Below are positions 7,898 through 14,688 of a stretch of 18,374 bases of DNA, piece by piece. The notes under the pieces were generated by a model, which searched no databases, was not told the DNA's origin, and was given only the letters and a program-made list of their open reading frames with translations. Location of the stretch: NCBI GenBank assembly GCA_902766855.1, contig CACXFE010000023.1, forward strand, positions 1 through 18,374, given 5' to 3'. The DNA is from Oscillospiraceae bacterium (GTDB lineage Bacteria; Bacillota; Clostridia; Oscillospirales; Acutalibacteraceae). The translations under genes and the position numbers were made by a program. Every line of letters begins with the position of its first letter. Position 1 is the stretch's first letter.

Positions 7898-8998
7898 TCA
7901 GCGTAACCGCATCGGCATGATCATGTATAAATACTCGTCCCCTTCGGGCGGGCTCATAATCACACCGACATTTCCTCCGTTAAACAAAATCTGCACCTTT
8001 TCGGTTTCCACGGCTTTGAGGGCTTCCAGTAAATAGCGGCTGTTCAATCCGATTTCAAAATGCTCGCCTTCCAACTGGGTGTTGAAGGTTTCGGTAGACC
8101 GCCCTTCGGTGGTGGCGCAGGTAAACACCACATTCAATTCGTTGAAATAGCAGCGCACCGGCGTGGAAAAGGATTCGCTGATCAAAAGAGATACGCGCTC
8201 GATCGTGTCGATCAGTTCGCGGGTATTCACCACAACGCGCTGTGTATAGCCGCTTGGAATGGTTTTTCTATAATTTACAAATTCCCCTTCGATCAGGCGG
8301 GAAATCACTTCATACCCGTTGATTTTTAAAATGATCTGCCGCTCCCCGACTTCCATTTCCACCTGTTCGGTGTTTTCATCGATCAGTTTCACGGCCTCCC
8401 CGATCGACCTTCCTGTTAATATAAAGGAAAATTCGCCCGAAATGTCAACCTTTTCTTTTCGAATGGCCAAACGGTACCCGTCGATTGCGACAAACTGCAT
8501 GGTGCCGTTTTCAATCGTCACGCTGATCCCGGTAAACACCGGCTTTGCCCCTTCGTTCTGTGCGGTGGCAAAAATCGTGCCTTTTACCATTTGCGCCAGC
8601 GTTTTGCCTTCGATCATAATGGATTTCGCTTCCCCTACCGAGGGAATTTCCGGAAAATCGGCCGCCGCCATCCCCATAATATCGAAGGTGGCGCCCCCGC
8701 ATTTGATATTGCAGTTTAACCGCTCATCCGCCGTGATCACAACCTGCATCCCGTTCATTTTTCTTAAAATATCCGAAAGCAGGCGCGCCCCGATCACAAT
8801 ATCTCCCGGCTCGTCACATTTCGCATAGATTTCTTTTTTCATGCCCATTTCCAGATTATATGCGATCAGTGTTACCTTGCCTTGCTCTGCCGAAAGCAAA
8901 ATCCCTTCCAGCACCGGCATGGAGGTTTTGGAGCCTACTACTCTTTGTAATTTGGAAACCGCGTCTAAAAGTGCGGAGCGTTCGGCGGTAAAAATCAT
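7898..8998 (-). CDS. dnaN: DNA polymerase III beta subunit (sliding clamp)
   Basis: DnaN forms the ring-shaped dimeric clamp that tethers DNA polymerase III and many repair proteins to DNA. The 366-residue protein starts MIFTAERSALLDAVSKL and ends YMIMPMRLR, both typical of the family, and its length fits three repeated clamp domains of about 120 residues. The ATG at 8996-8998 is chosen over an in-frame TTG at 9022 because AAGGTGAT, an extended match to the 16S rRNA 3' end, lies 3 bases upstream at 9002-9009. It lies directly downstream of the origin gap after dnaA. A possible promoter of its own lies within that gap. Confidence 0.97.
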   Translation of the reverse strand: MIFTAERSALLDAVSKLQRVVGSKTSMPVLEGILLSAEQGKVTLIAYNLEMGMKKEIYAKCDEPGDIVIGARLLSDILRKMNGMQVVITADERLNCNIKCGGATFDIMGMAAADFPEIPSVGEAKSIMIEGKTLAQMVKGTIFATAQNEGAKPVFTGISVTIENGTMQFVAIDGYRLAIRKEKVDISGEFSFILTGRSIGEAVKLIDENTEQVEMEVGERQIILKINGYEVISRLIEGEFVNYRKTIPSGYTQRVVVNTRELIDTIERVSLLISESFSTPVRCYFNELNVVFTCATTEGRSTETFNTQLEGEHFEIGLNSRYLLEALKAVETEKVQILFNGGNVGVIMSPPEGDEYLYMIMPMRLR

Positions 8999-9016
8999 AC
9001 GATCACCTTGTCCTTT

Positions 9017-9066
9017 TTTCAATTTTTTGTTTTTAAAAAATAAGTAATATAACAGTCTTCATAAAA
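9017..9066. other. AT-rich tract, candidate DNA unwinding element
   Basis: This is the most AT-rich part of the dnaA-dnaN gap, made of A and T runs with very few G or C. It lies between the DnaA-box cluster (9133-9223) and dnaN, where the unwinding element of B. subtilis oriC sits. The plus strand reads TAAGTAATATAACAG at 9041-9055, resembling the TAG/TAA triplets (DnaA-trios) that guide DnaA onto single strands, but register and spacing are not convincing. The assignment rests on position and composition only. Confidence 0.45.
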
Positions 9067-9074
9067 GCAGTGAA
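9046..9074 (-). promoter_or_regulatory. Candidate sigma-A promoter of dnaN
   Basis: On the minus strand, TTCACT (9069-9074; four of six matches to TTGACA) is followed after exactly 17 bases by TATATT (9046-9051; five of six matches to TATAAT). It faces dnaN and would give a leader of about 40 bases. It lies inside the candidate unwinding element, so transcription could affect origin opening. AT-rich DNA yields such matches easily, so this is only a candidate. Confidence 0.4.
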
Positions 9075-9234
9075 AACGGTGGAAAATAAAGACAACCCAT
9101 GCGGACAAGCCTTTTTTCCCGGTGGAAGAAAAACTGGATAAATTTTGAAAAAGTCGAATAACTTTTTTTATCCACTTCTCTCCCCTGTTATCCACTGTGA
9201 ATTAAAGTGAAAAATGTGGAAAACGGAGGTTTTT

Positions 9235-10575
9235 TTAATAATCGTTTCCGGAACCTTTCAGGTTTTTGATAATGTCGTAAACCAGTTCTTTCTGATAGGG
9301 TTTGTCCTTTAAAAATTCATCGATCCGGTTGACATTGTAAAGCACGGTGGTATGGTCTTTCCCGAAACTTTCCCCGATGGCTTTATACGAAAGATCGGTT
9401 GTTTCCCGGGCAATATACATGGCAACCTGCCTTGCCAGCACCAGATCGGATGTGCGGCGGTTGGAAAGAATATCGCTTTCGGATACATTGTAGGTTTTGG
9501 AAACTTCCGCAATGATCTTTTCAATTTTGATCGGCTCGGGCATATCGTCGCTGATCACATCGCGGATGAAATTCTGCACGATCGAAAGCGTCGGCGTTTT
9601 TTTCTGGATCGTGATAAAGGCTTGTAATTTTTTTACGACCCCTTCTAATTGGCGGGTGCTTTCTTTGATATGTTCGGCAATGAAAAAAATCAGTTCTTCA
9701 TCGATCTCGATCCCCGCCTGTTCGGCTTTTTTGCGGATGATCCCGACGCGCGTTTCAAAATCCGGCGGCGTAATATCGGCAAACAGGCCGCTTTCAAACC
9801 GGGAGCGAATGCGGTTGTCCAATGTTTTAATGGCTTTCGGCGGGCGATCCAAGGTCACCACGATCTGCTTGTTGTTTTGCCACAGGGTATTGAAAGTATT
9901 GAAAAATTCTTCCTGTGTTTGTTCTTTCCCGGCGATGAAATGAATATCGTCGATCAACAGCACATCCACACTGCGGAATTTGGTGCGAAAATCGTCGATC
10001 GTGCCGAGGCCCAGTTTTCCTTCCTGCAAAGATTGGATCAACTGATTGGTAAAATCCTCCCCGCGGGTGTATTCGATTTTCTTAAACGGGAATTTTTTGC
10101 GGATATGATTTTTGATCGCCAGCAGCAAATGGGTTTTTCCAACGCCGGAAGGGCCGTAGATCACCAGCGGATTATACTTGATGTCCGCATTGTCGGCAAC
10201 GGCGAACGAAGCGGAGTGCGCAAGGCGGTTGGTAGAGCCCACGATAAAATTATCAAAAGTAAAAAAATCTTCAAAGGTAAGCCCTTCGCTGAATTGCTCG
10301 GCTTTTAAGATTTTTTCCTCCTCGTCTTCAAACACGATATGAACCGTGATCGGGATCCCCATCACGGCTTTTGCGGCGGTTTCCAACACATCGGTGTAAT
10401 TTTGTTCGATCACCCCGCGCATATAATCGTTGTCGATCGACAGGGTGAGTTCTCCCCCGTCAAGCGAAAGAGGCTTTAATTTTTCAAAAAAACAACTGAA
10501 CGCGGTTTCGGAAATGGTCTTCTTTAATTCTTCGCAAATCGCGTTCCAAATATCGTTAAGTGAATGAATCGGCAT
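9235..10575 (-). CDS. dnaA: Chromosomal replication initiator protein DnaA
   Basis: DnaA binds DnaA boxes, melts oriC and recruits the helicase. The 446-residue protein shows all four domains: domain I (about 1-80, beginning with the helical 'IWNAICEELKK' type sequence), a very short linker (about 81-100), the AAA+ core with Walker A GPSGVGKT (141-148), Walker B LLIDD (207-210 core) and the sensor/arginine region NRIRSRFESGL (254-264), and the C-terminal DNA-binding domain with the signature LARQVAMYIARETTDLSYKA and GKDHTTV (380-411). Domain II is short, as in many Clostridia. AAAGGGG at 10584-10590 lies 8 bases before the ATG. The gene is divergent from gpr and sits between its sigma-A promoter and oriC. 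Confidence 0.98.
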   Translation of the reverse strand: MPIHSLNDIWNAICEELKKTISETAFSCFFEKLKPLSLDGGELTLSIDNDYMRGVIEQNYTDVLETAAKAVMGIPITVHIVFEDEEEKILKAEQFSEGLTFEDFFTFDNFIVGSTNRLAHSASFAVADNADIKYNPLVIYGPSGVGKTHLLLAIKNHIRKKFPFKKIEYTRGEDFTNQLIQSLQEGKLGLGTIDDFRTKFRSVDVLLIDDIHFIAGKEQTQEEFFNTFNTLWQNNKQIVVTLDRPPKAIKTLDNRIRSRFESGLFADITPPDFETRVGIIRKKAEQAGIEIDEELIFFIAEHIKESTRQLEGVVKKLQAFITIQKKTPTLSIVQNFIRDVISDDMPEPIKIEKIIAEVSKTYNVSESDILSNRRTSDLVLARQVAMYIARETTDLSYKAIGESFGKDHTTVLYNVNRIDEFLKDKPYQKELVYDIIKNLKGSGNDY

Positions 10576-10621
10576 ATCGGCAACCCCTTTACCATTCCTT
10601 TAATATATATCAATCTAATAT

Positions 10622-10650
10622 AGTATAACATATAAAGTATTATTTTTCAA
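10622..10650 (-). promoter_or_regulatory. Sigma-A promoter of dnaA
   Basis: On the minus strand, TTGAAA (10645-10650) and TATACT (10622-10627) are separated by exactly 17 bases, both five of six to the sigma-A consensus. The predicted leader to the dnaA ATG is about 40 bases and contains the AAAGGGG ribosome binding site. No DnaA box is visible in or next to this promoter. Confidence 0.8.
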
Positions 10651-10718
10651 CTTTTTTCAAAAGAAAAGTGTATAAAAAAAGCAGAAAGGAAAAAATAGAA
10701 AAAAAGGAGTGGAAAAAA

Positions 10719-11573
10719 ATGAGCGTCCGGACAGATTTAGCCGTAGACATCAGCGAAACTTTAAAAGAAAAAGAAGAAGGAATCAAGAAAAAAACCGAAA
10801 CGCACGGGGAAGTGAAAGTGACCACTATTTGCATTGAATCCGCGGCGGGGGAACAAGCCTACGGAAAACCGCGCGGCACCTATATCACGGTGGAATTTCC
10901 TTCTCTGTTCCGGCTGCTTGACAGCGAAGGACTGCAAACGGCGTTGAAAGAGGCGTTAAACACCTTATTGCCCGGGAAAACCGAAAAAAAGCCCATGCTG
11001 GTGGCGGGGCTTGGCAATACCGGGATCACGGCGGATGCGATCGGGCCGAAAACCGCCGAGCGGATTTTGGCAACCCGCCATATTGCGGGGCAATTTGCCG
11101 AAAATATGGGGCTTACCGGGCTTCGAAGCGTGGCGGTGATCGCGCCGGGGGTACTGGGAAAAACCGGGATCGAAGCCACGGAACTGATCGGCGGCGCGGT
11201 GCGGGCGGTCGATCCCGCGGCGGTGGTGGTGATCGACGCGCTGGCTTCCAGCAGTGTTTCCCGCTTATTTCAAACGGTGCAGTTGTGCGATACGGGGATC
11301 TCGCCCGGTTCCGGCGTGAAAAACTCCCGCAAAGAGATCAGCCGCCGGTCGCTTGGGGTGCCGGTGATCGCGGTGGGCGTCCCCACGGTGGTGGAAGCCG
11401 GCCGGTTAGCCGCCGAACTGACCGGCAAAAACGCCACCGAGCCGATTGAACTGTTTGTAACCCCGAAAGACGCCGATTTACTGTGTGAAAAGGCGGGGGA
11501 GATCCTCTCGGCGGCGCTGAACGGCTTTTTACAGCCGGATCTGGATCCGCAAATTTTGTCCGGCTTGACTTAA
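10719..11573 (+). CDS. gpr: Spore protease GPR (germination protease)
   Basis: GPR is made in the forespore as an inactive zymogen and, on germination, degrades the small acid-soluble proteins that coat spore DNA. The 284-residue protein opens MSVRTDLAVDISE, the family N-terminus whose TDLAVE-like motif resembles the SASP cleavage site. The two conserved aspartates are D106 (GITADAIGP) and D173 (VVVIDALASSS). Other hallmarks are IAPGVLGKTGIEATELI and DTGISPGSGVKNSRKEIS. It is about 85 residues shorter than the Bacillus protein, mainly because the segment between VPTVVEA and LFVTPKDADLL is reduced. The ATG at 10719 is chosen for its AGGAG at 10705-10709; an in-frame GTG at 10668 would add a Lys/Glu-rich stretch encoded by the leader. 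It precedes spoIIP, as in B. subtilis. Confidence 0.95.
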   Translation: MSVRTDLAVDISETLKEKEEGIKKKTETHGEVKVTTICIESAAGEQAYGKPRGTYITVEFPSLFRLLDSEGLQTALKEALNTLLPGKTEKKPMLVAGLGNTGITADAIGPKTAERILATRHIAGQFAENMGLTGLRSVAVIAPGVLGKTGIEATELIGGAVRAVDPAAVVVIDALASSSVSRLFQTVQLCDTGISPGSGVKNSRKEISRRSLGVPVIAVGVPTVVEAGRLAAELTGKNATEPIELFVTPKDADLLCEKAGEILSAALNGFLQPDLDPQILSGLT

Positions 11574-11626
11574 AACAGGGCTTTTTTCCGCTTCTCCCGC
11601 ATAAAATAGGTTACGGAGGCGGTAGC

Positions 11627-12673
11627 ATGAAAAAACAAGCGGGAAAATGGCGGTTGGCGGCGGTGTTCACGGTGGTGATCGCCCTGCTTTCGTACCATAC
11701 GGTCAACTGGATGGCGGAGCCGCCGGCAGCCGGGAAAAGCGGGCAGATCGCGGCAGCGGAAACGAAAGAACCGCTTCCCTCCGTATCGGCGGAAACAAAA
11801 GAAGAAGCCGCCGCGCAACAAGCCCCTGCCGAAAGCAAAAGCGAGCAGGCGGCCGAAACCGCCGCGCAGGGGACGGTGAAAGGAAAGGTGATCAGCCGGT
11901 ATCTTTCGCCTTATCAGGCCTCTTTGGCATACGGCGGCGTGACTTTGAAAAACAGCACCACGCTGGCGATTGATCTGAAAGCCCTGTTAGAAGAACCGCT
12001 TTCGTTTCAACTGACCGCCGGGAAAGAGCCGCAGGTGCTGATCATGCACACGCACACCACCGAAACCTATCTCCCGACCGACAGTGAAACTTATACCGAC
12101 GCATATACCTCCCGCTCGCGGGATCAATCCAAAAACATGGTCAGCGTGGGGAACATCGTAGCGAAAAAACTGAACGACGCGGGCATCAAAACCCTGCACG
12201 ACACCACCGAACACGATTACCCGCAATACACCGGCAGTTATACAAGAGCGGCCAAAACGATCGTGAGTTATTTAAAAAAGTATCCGAGTATCAGGATCGT
12301 GCTGGATCTTCACCGCGACGCGATTTCCTCCGGCGAAAACGATAAAATCAAATTGGTGACCGAGATCGGCGGGAAAAAAGCCGCGCAGGTCATGCTGGTG
12401 ATGGGCTCGCAAAGCGGCGGCGTGACCAATTTTCCGAAGTGGCGGGAAAACCTGAAACTTGCGGTGCGCCTGCAACAGACGCTCGAAAAAAAATATCCCA
12501 CGCTTGCCCGCCCGATCAGCCTGATGCCGAAAAATTATAACGAAAGCCTGACCACCGGCTCCCTGTTGATCGAATTCGGGACCGATGCGAACGCGCTTGC
12601 CGAGGCGCACGCCTCCGCGGAAATGGTGGGCGACGCGCTGGCGGAAACGCTGAAAAAGATCCGGGCGCAATAA
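11627..12673 (+). CDS. spoIIP: Stage II sporulation protein P (peptidoglycan amidase/endopeptidase)
   Basis: SpoIIP works with SpoIID and SpoIIM in the mother cell to degrade peptidoglycan and drive engulfment of the forespore. The 348-residue protein has an N-terminal membrane anchor (about 10-29), a low-complexity Ala/Glu/Lys linker (about 30-85) and the catalytic domain. Conserved metal or catalytic candidates are H141 and H143 with E146 (IMHTHTTETY), H229 (VLDLHRDA) and E316 (LLIEFGTDANA), typical of the SpoIIP amidase family. GGAGG at 11615-11619 is 7 bases before the ATG. It lies 53 bases after gpr. The gap contains CATAAAAT (11600-11607), one base off a sigma-E -10 box, but no good -35, so whether it has its own promoter is unresolved. 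Confidence 0.95.
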   Translation: MKKQAGKWRLAAVFTVVIALLSYHTVNWMAEPPAAGKSGQIAAAETKEPLPSVSAETKEEAAAQQAPAESKSEQAAETAAQGTVKGKVISRYLSPYQASLAYGGVTLKNSTTLAIDLKALLEEPLSFQLTAGKEPQVLIMHTHTTETYLPTDSETYTDAYTSRSRDQSKNMVSVGNIVAKKLNDAGIKTLHDTTEHDYPQYTGSYTRAAKTIVSYLKKYPSIRIVLDLHRDAISSGENDKIKLVTEIGGKKAAQVMLVMGSQSGGVTNFPKWRENLKLAVRLQQTLEKKYPTLARPISLMPKNYNESLTTGSLLIEFGTDANALAEAHASAEMVGDALAETLKKIRAQ

Positions 12674-12699
12674 CTTTCGTTTTCATCAGATCAAGCAGG

Positions 12700-12728
12700 G
12701 TATAAACCGGCTTTCCGCCCCCATAATA
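12700..12728 (+). promoter_or_regulatory. Predicted sigma-G-type forespore promoter
   Basis: GTATA (12700-12704) and CATAATA (12722-12728) are separated by 17 bases. Both elements fit the B. subtilis sigma-G consensus (GHATR and CATWHTA) without mismatch. It lies between spoIIP and the small membrane protein gene, giving a predicted start near 12735 and a leader of about 15 bases holding the ribosome binding site. The same architecture precedes spoVAEb at 17921-17949. Confidence 0.65.
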
Positions 12729-12749
12729 ACAGGGAAGGGGGAAAGCGGA

Positions 12750-12989
12750 ATGAAACGCGCGAGCAGGTTGTTTTTTCGTTCTTTTTGGGTTTCCTTGGTG
12801 GTGTTATGCTGCCTGATCGGGGGCATATACGGCACGGCCAAAGCCTACGAAAATACCCGGCGGATCGGATTCGGAGAATATCGAAAGGCCTTTGCGGCGG
12901 AAAACGGCGCGTTGCGGGTGCTGGATTTTGTGTGGCAGATCGTGCCGGAAACGACACCGCAAAACGAAGCGGATCCCCCGACTGATTGA
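12750..12989 (+). CDS. Small single-pass membrane protein, unknown function, predicted forespore-expressed
   Basis: This 79-residue protein has a basic start (MKRASRLFFR), one strong hydrophobic helix at about residues 11-31 (SFWVSLVVLCCLIGGIYGTA), then a polar tail of about 48 residues with ENTRRIGFGEYRKAF and RVLDFVWQIVP. Positive residues before the helix suggest an N-in, C-out topology, or a signal-anchor type. I do not recognise the family. Evidence that it is a real gene: a G-rich ribosome binding site just upstream, a consensus-fit sigma-G-type promoter 22 bases before the ATG, and a strong hairpin terminator at its end. Its position after gpr-spoIIP and this promoter suggest a forespore membrane protein acting late in sporulation or in germination; this is inference. 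Confidence 0.75.
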   Translation: MKRASRLFFRSFWVSLVVLCCLIGGIYGTAKAYENTRRIGFGEYRKAFAAENGALRVLDFVWQIVPETTPQNEADPPTD

Positions 12990-13006
12990 TCGGAAAGGAT
13001 CCGCTT
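12967..13006. terminator. Bidirectional hairpin terminator overlapping the small gene's stop
   Basis: The arms AAGCGGATCC (12967-12976) and GGATCCGCTT (12997-13006) pair perfectly over 10 bp, and an inner CCGA/TCGG (12978-12981 with 12990-12993) extends the stem. The loop region contains the TGA of the small gene (12987-12989). T-rich DNA follows on the plus strand (TTTAAGTTT) and a short T run follows on the minus strand (CGTTTTGC), so it may also stop transcription of the convergent spoVB gene. Confidence 0.7.
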
Positions 13007-13077
13007 TAAGTTTACATAAAATTTTTAAAACAGAATAGAAAACAGCATATTTTCATGATTTGTAAGATGACATAATC

Positions 13078-14592
13078 TTATGGCTTCCGAAAAAGCAACC
13101 GCGCTTCTTCCCGCGTGACACTGCCGAACAAGACCAACAGCAGGAAATAAACCGGCAGGCAAATGCCCGCCAACAGCACAAGATAAACCGGCAGGGGTAA
13201 TAAGGGGATCCGCCGCAGGGCGGTATCGCACAGCAGGGTGACTGCAACGGCCGAAAACAGAGGGAGCAGGATCTCGGTGCCGATCTTCATTTTCGCACCG
13301 CTGACGCGCATCAGCCGCCCTACATTCAAAAAGCAGGTCAGCAAATTGGAAAAATACATGATCAGCAAAAACCCGCGCATACCAAGCACCGGCACAAGCA
13401 GAAGGATCAAAAGAATCCGCAATGCCGAATCGGAAACCGCGGTGCGGAAGGAAAAGCCCTGCTGATCGAGACCTTTTAACAGACCGTCCGAAATGCTGTC
13501 AAGATACATCAGCGGCACGATCGGCGCCAGGGCGTGCAGCAGAAACCCGACCTCTTCGCTTTGATAGATCAACTGCCCGATTTCTTTCCCCGCGGCGAAA
13601 AACAGCGCCGCAAACAGGAAGGAGATCACCGCGGTCAGTTTCAGCGTATCGTGCGCCGCCGCTTTTACCAAGCCTTTTCTGCCCCGCGCCGCCGCTTCGC
13701 TGATTTCGGGCACCAGCAGGGTGGAAACCGCGCCGAGCAGGGTGGAAGGGAAGAACAGAACAGGCAGTGCCATGCCCTTGATCATGCCGAACTGCGCCAG
13801 CCCGGCGGCCGAATCGGCGGAGAATTTTGCCAGATTTTTCGGCATCAGCACATTTTCCGCGGTGCGCAGGGCGGTATTCAGCGTTCTGCCCGAGGCGATC
13901 GGCAGGGAAATATGCAGCATTTGCCGCAGATGCCCGCCCCGCCCGCTTGTATGCGGCAATCGTTTTCGCTCCATGCGCCAAAAAAGCAGGATCAGCAGGA
14001 AAGCAAAGCCTTCCGCCGCCGTATCCCCCGCCACCACCGCGGCACAGCAAGCGGCAAGCCCCAGGTGATGTACCGCCCGCACCAGGCCGAACACCAGGCC
14101 GATGCGCACCGCCTGTTCCAGCAACTGGGAGAGGGCGTTCGGCGTGATATTGCGCCGTGCGACGAAGGCGCCCCGCAGGCAGGCGCTTACCCCCATAAAA
14201 GGCAGGGAAAAAGGCAGGATGCGCAGGGCGGGGATGGCGCGTACATCATTTAAAAACACGGCGGCGATCCATTCCGCGCCGAAAAAAACCGCCGCTAACG
14301 CGAAAAGAGAAACCGAGAGCGTCAGCAAAACGGCGTTGCGCAGAACCGCGGCGGCGCTTCGCCCGCTATCCGGCGTGATTTCCGCGATCAACCGCGTGAC
14401 CGCCGTGTCGATTCCGGCGCAAACCGCGGTGGAAACCAGCAGATGCACCGAAAAAATCAGTTGATACAAGCCGATCCCGGCGGGGCCGATCAGCGCCGCC
14501 AGCCAGACTTTGAACAGAATCCCCGCGAAACGGAGAAGAAACGAGGTTGCCGTTAAAATCGCGGCGTTTTTGATGAAAACCGTTTTTTTCAA
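13078..14592 (-). CDS. spoVB: SpoVB/MurJ-family lipid flippase (stage V sporulation protein B-like)
   Basis: This is an integral membrane protein of the MOP exporter superfamily (SpoVB/MurJ/PST branch), likely moving lipid-linked peptidoglycan precursors for the spore cortex. Family hallmarks are the start MKKTVFIKNAAILTATSFLLR, then AGIGLYQLIFSVHLL and AVTRLIAEI, with about 13-14 hydrophobic helices. The start is uncertain. I favour the TTG at 14590-14592 (504 residues) because it gives the family-type N-terminus and GGTGAG lies just upstream. A GTG at 14601 and an ATG at 14634 (518 residues) are alternatives, neither with a ribosome binding site, and the longer ones run into the rarA promoter. 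It is the only gene of the right arm on the minus strand, divergent from rarA and convergent with the small membrane protein gene. Confidence 0.85.
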   Translation of the reverse strand: MKKTVFIKNAAILTATSFLLRFAGILFKVWLAALIGPAGIGLYQLIFSVHLLVSTAVCAGIDTAVTRLIAEITPDSGRSAAAVLRNAVLLTLSVSLFALAAVFFGAEWIAAVFLNDVRAIPALRILPFSLPFMGVSACLRGAFVARRNITPNALSQLLEQAVRIGLVFGLVRAVHHLGLAACCAAVVAGDTAAEGFAFLLILLFWRMERKRLPHTSGRGGHLRQMLHISLPIASGRTLNTALRTAENVLMPKNLAKFSADSAAGLAQFGMIKGMALPVLFFPSTLLGAVSTLLVPEISEAAARGRKGLVKAAAHDTLKLTAVISFLFAALFFAAGKEIGQLIYQSEEVGFLLHALAPIVPLMYLDSISDGLLKGLDQQGFSFRTAVSDSALRILLILLLVPVLGMRGFLLIMYFSNLLTCFLNVGRLMRVSGAKMKIGTEILLPLFSAVAVTLLCDTALRRIPLLPLPVYLVLLAGICLPVYFLLLVLFGSVTREEARLLFRKP

Positions 14593-14607
14593 ATCGCTCA
14601 CCCATAC

Positions 14608-14615
14608 AGTGTATG
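14608..14615 (-). promoter_or_regulatory. Candidate sigma-E -10 element for spoVB
   Basis: The minus strand reads CATACACT, a full match to the sigma-E -10 consensus CATACANT. The expected -35 about 14 bases upstream is poor (ACATGAA, at about 14630-14636). B. subtilis spoVB belongs to the sigma-E regulon, which makes the match meaningful. The predicted transcription start near 14601 would favour the TTG start over the upstream ATG. Confidence 0.4.
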
Positions 14616-14637
14616 CCCGGGCGCAAGAATTCATGTG

Positions 14638-14666
14638 TTGAAAAATCGGGGAAAAGCGGTTATAAT
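14638..14666 (+). promoter_or_regulatory. Sigma-A promoter of rarA
   Basis: TTGAAA (14638-14643) and a perfect TATAAT (14661-14666) are separated by exactly 17 bases. The predicted start near 14673 leaves a short leader containing AGGAGG. This placement shows that the open frame upstream of the rarA ATG (from a GTG at 14635) is promoter, not protein. Confidence 0.85.
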
Positions 14667-14688
14667 AGGAGCAACAGGAGGCGATTTC

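Larger units (their letters stand above)
8999..9234. other. oriC: oriC: DnaA-box cluster between dnaA and dnaN
   Basis: This 236-base non-coding gap between dnaA and dnaN is the probable replication origin. Near-consensus DnaA boxes (consensus TTATCCACA) cluster on the dnaA side: TTATCCACT at 9168-9176 and 9188-9196 on the plus strand (each one mismatch), TTTTCCACA on the minus strand at 9215-9223 (one mismatch), and TTATCCAGT on the minus strand at 9133-9141 (two mismatches). Weaker GTGGAA-type half-matches occur at 9079-9086 and 9121-9128. The dnaN side is strongly AT-rich. In B. subtilis the same interval holds DnaA boxes and the first melted DNA. Opposed gene orientation on the two sides and a visible C-rich to G-rich shift of the plus strand support a bidirectional origin here. 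Confidence 0.85.

Noticed and set aside
10670..10697. A sigma-F-like promoter for gpr (GTATA at 10670-10674 with GGAAAAAATA at 10688-10697)
   Set aside because: The -10 pattern matches but is cheap in an A-rich leader, the spacing of 13 is short, and the predicted start would touch the ribosome binding site at 10705.
10668..10718. N-terminal extension of gpr from a GTG
   Set aside because: It is a Lys/Glu-rich translation of the leader, while a strong AGGAG precedes the internal ATG that gives the family N-terminus.
11533..11565. Inverted repeat AGCCGGA/TCCGGCT at the end of gpr followed by a T run at 11582-11587, as a terminator
   Set aside because: The T run is 16 bases from the stem, the stem is only 7 bp with a large loop, and spoIIP follows in what is normally the same neighbourhood.
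11600..11607. A sigma-E promoter for spoIIP (CATAAAAT)
   Set aside because: One mismatch in the -10 and no recognisable -35 at 14-15 bases; kept only as a remark in the gene entry.
13534..14253. A 239-residue plus-strand frame antisense to spoVB, and similar long antisense frames at 16-648, 694-1431 and 2134-2901
   Set aside because: They are shadows with Arg/Gln/His-rich composition, no ribosome binding sites, and lie opposite clearly recognised proteins.
14635..14688. N-terminal extension of rarA from a GTG
   Set aside because: It covers the sigma-A promoter and the ribosome binding site of the true start.
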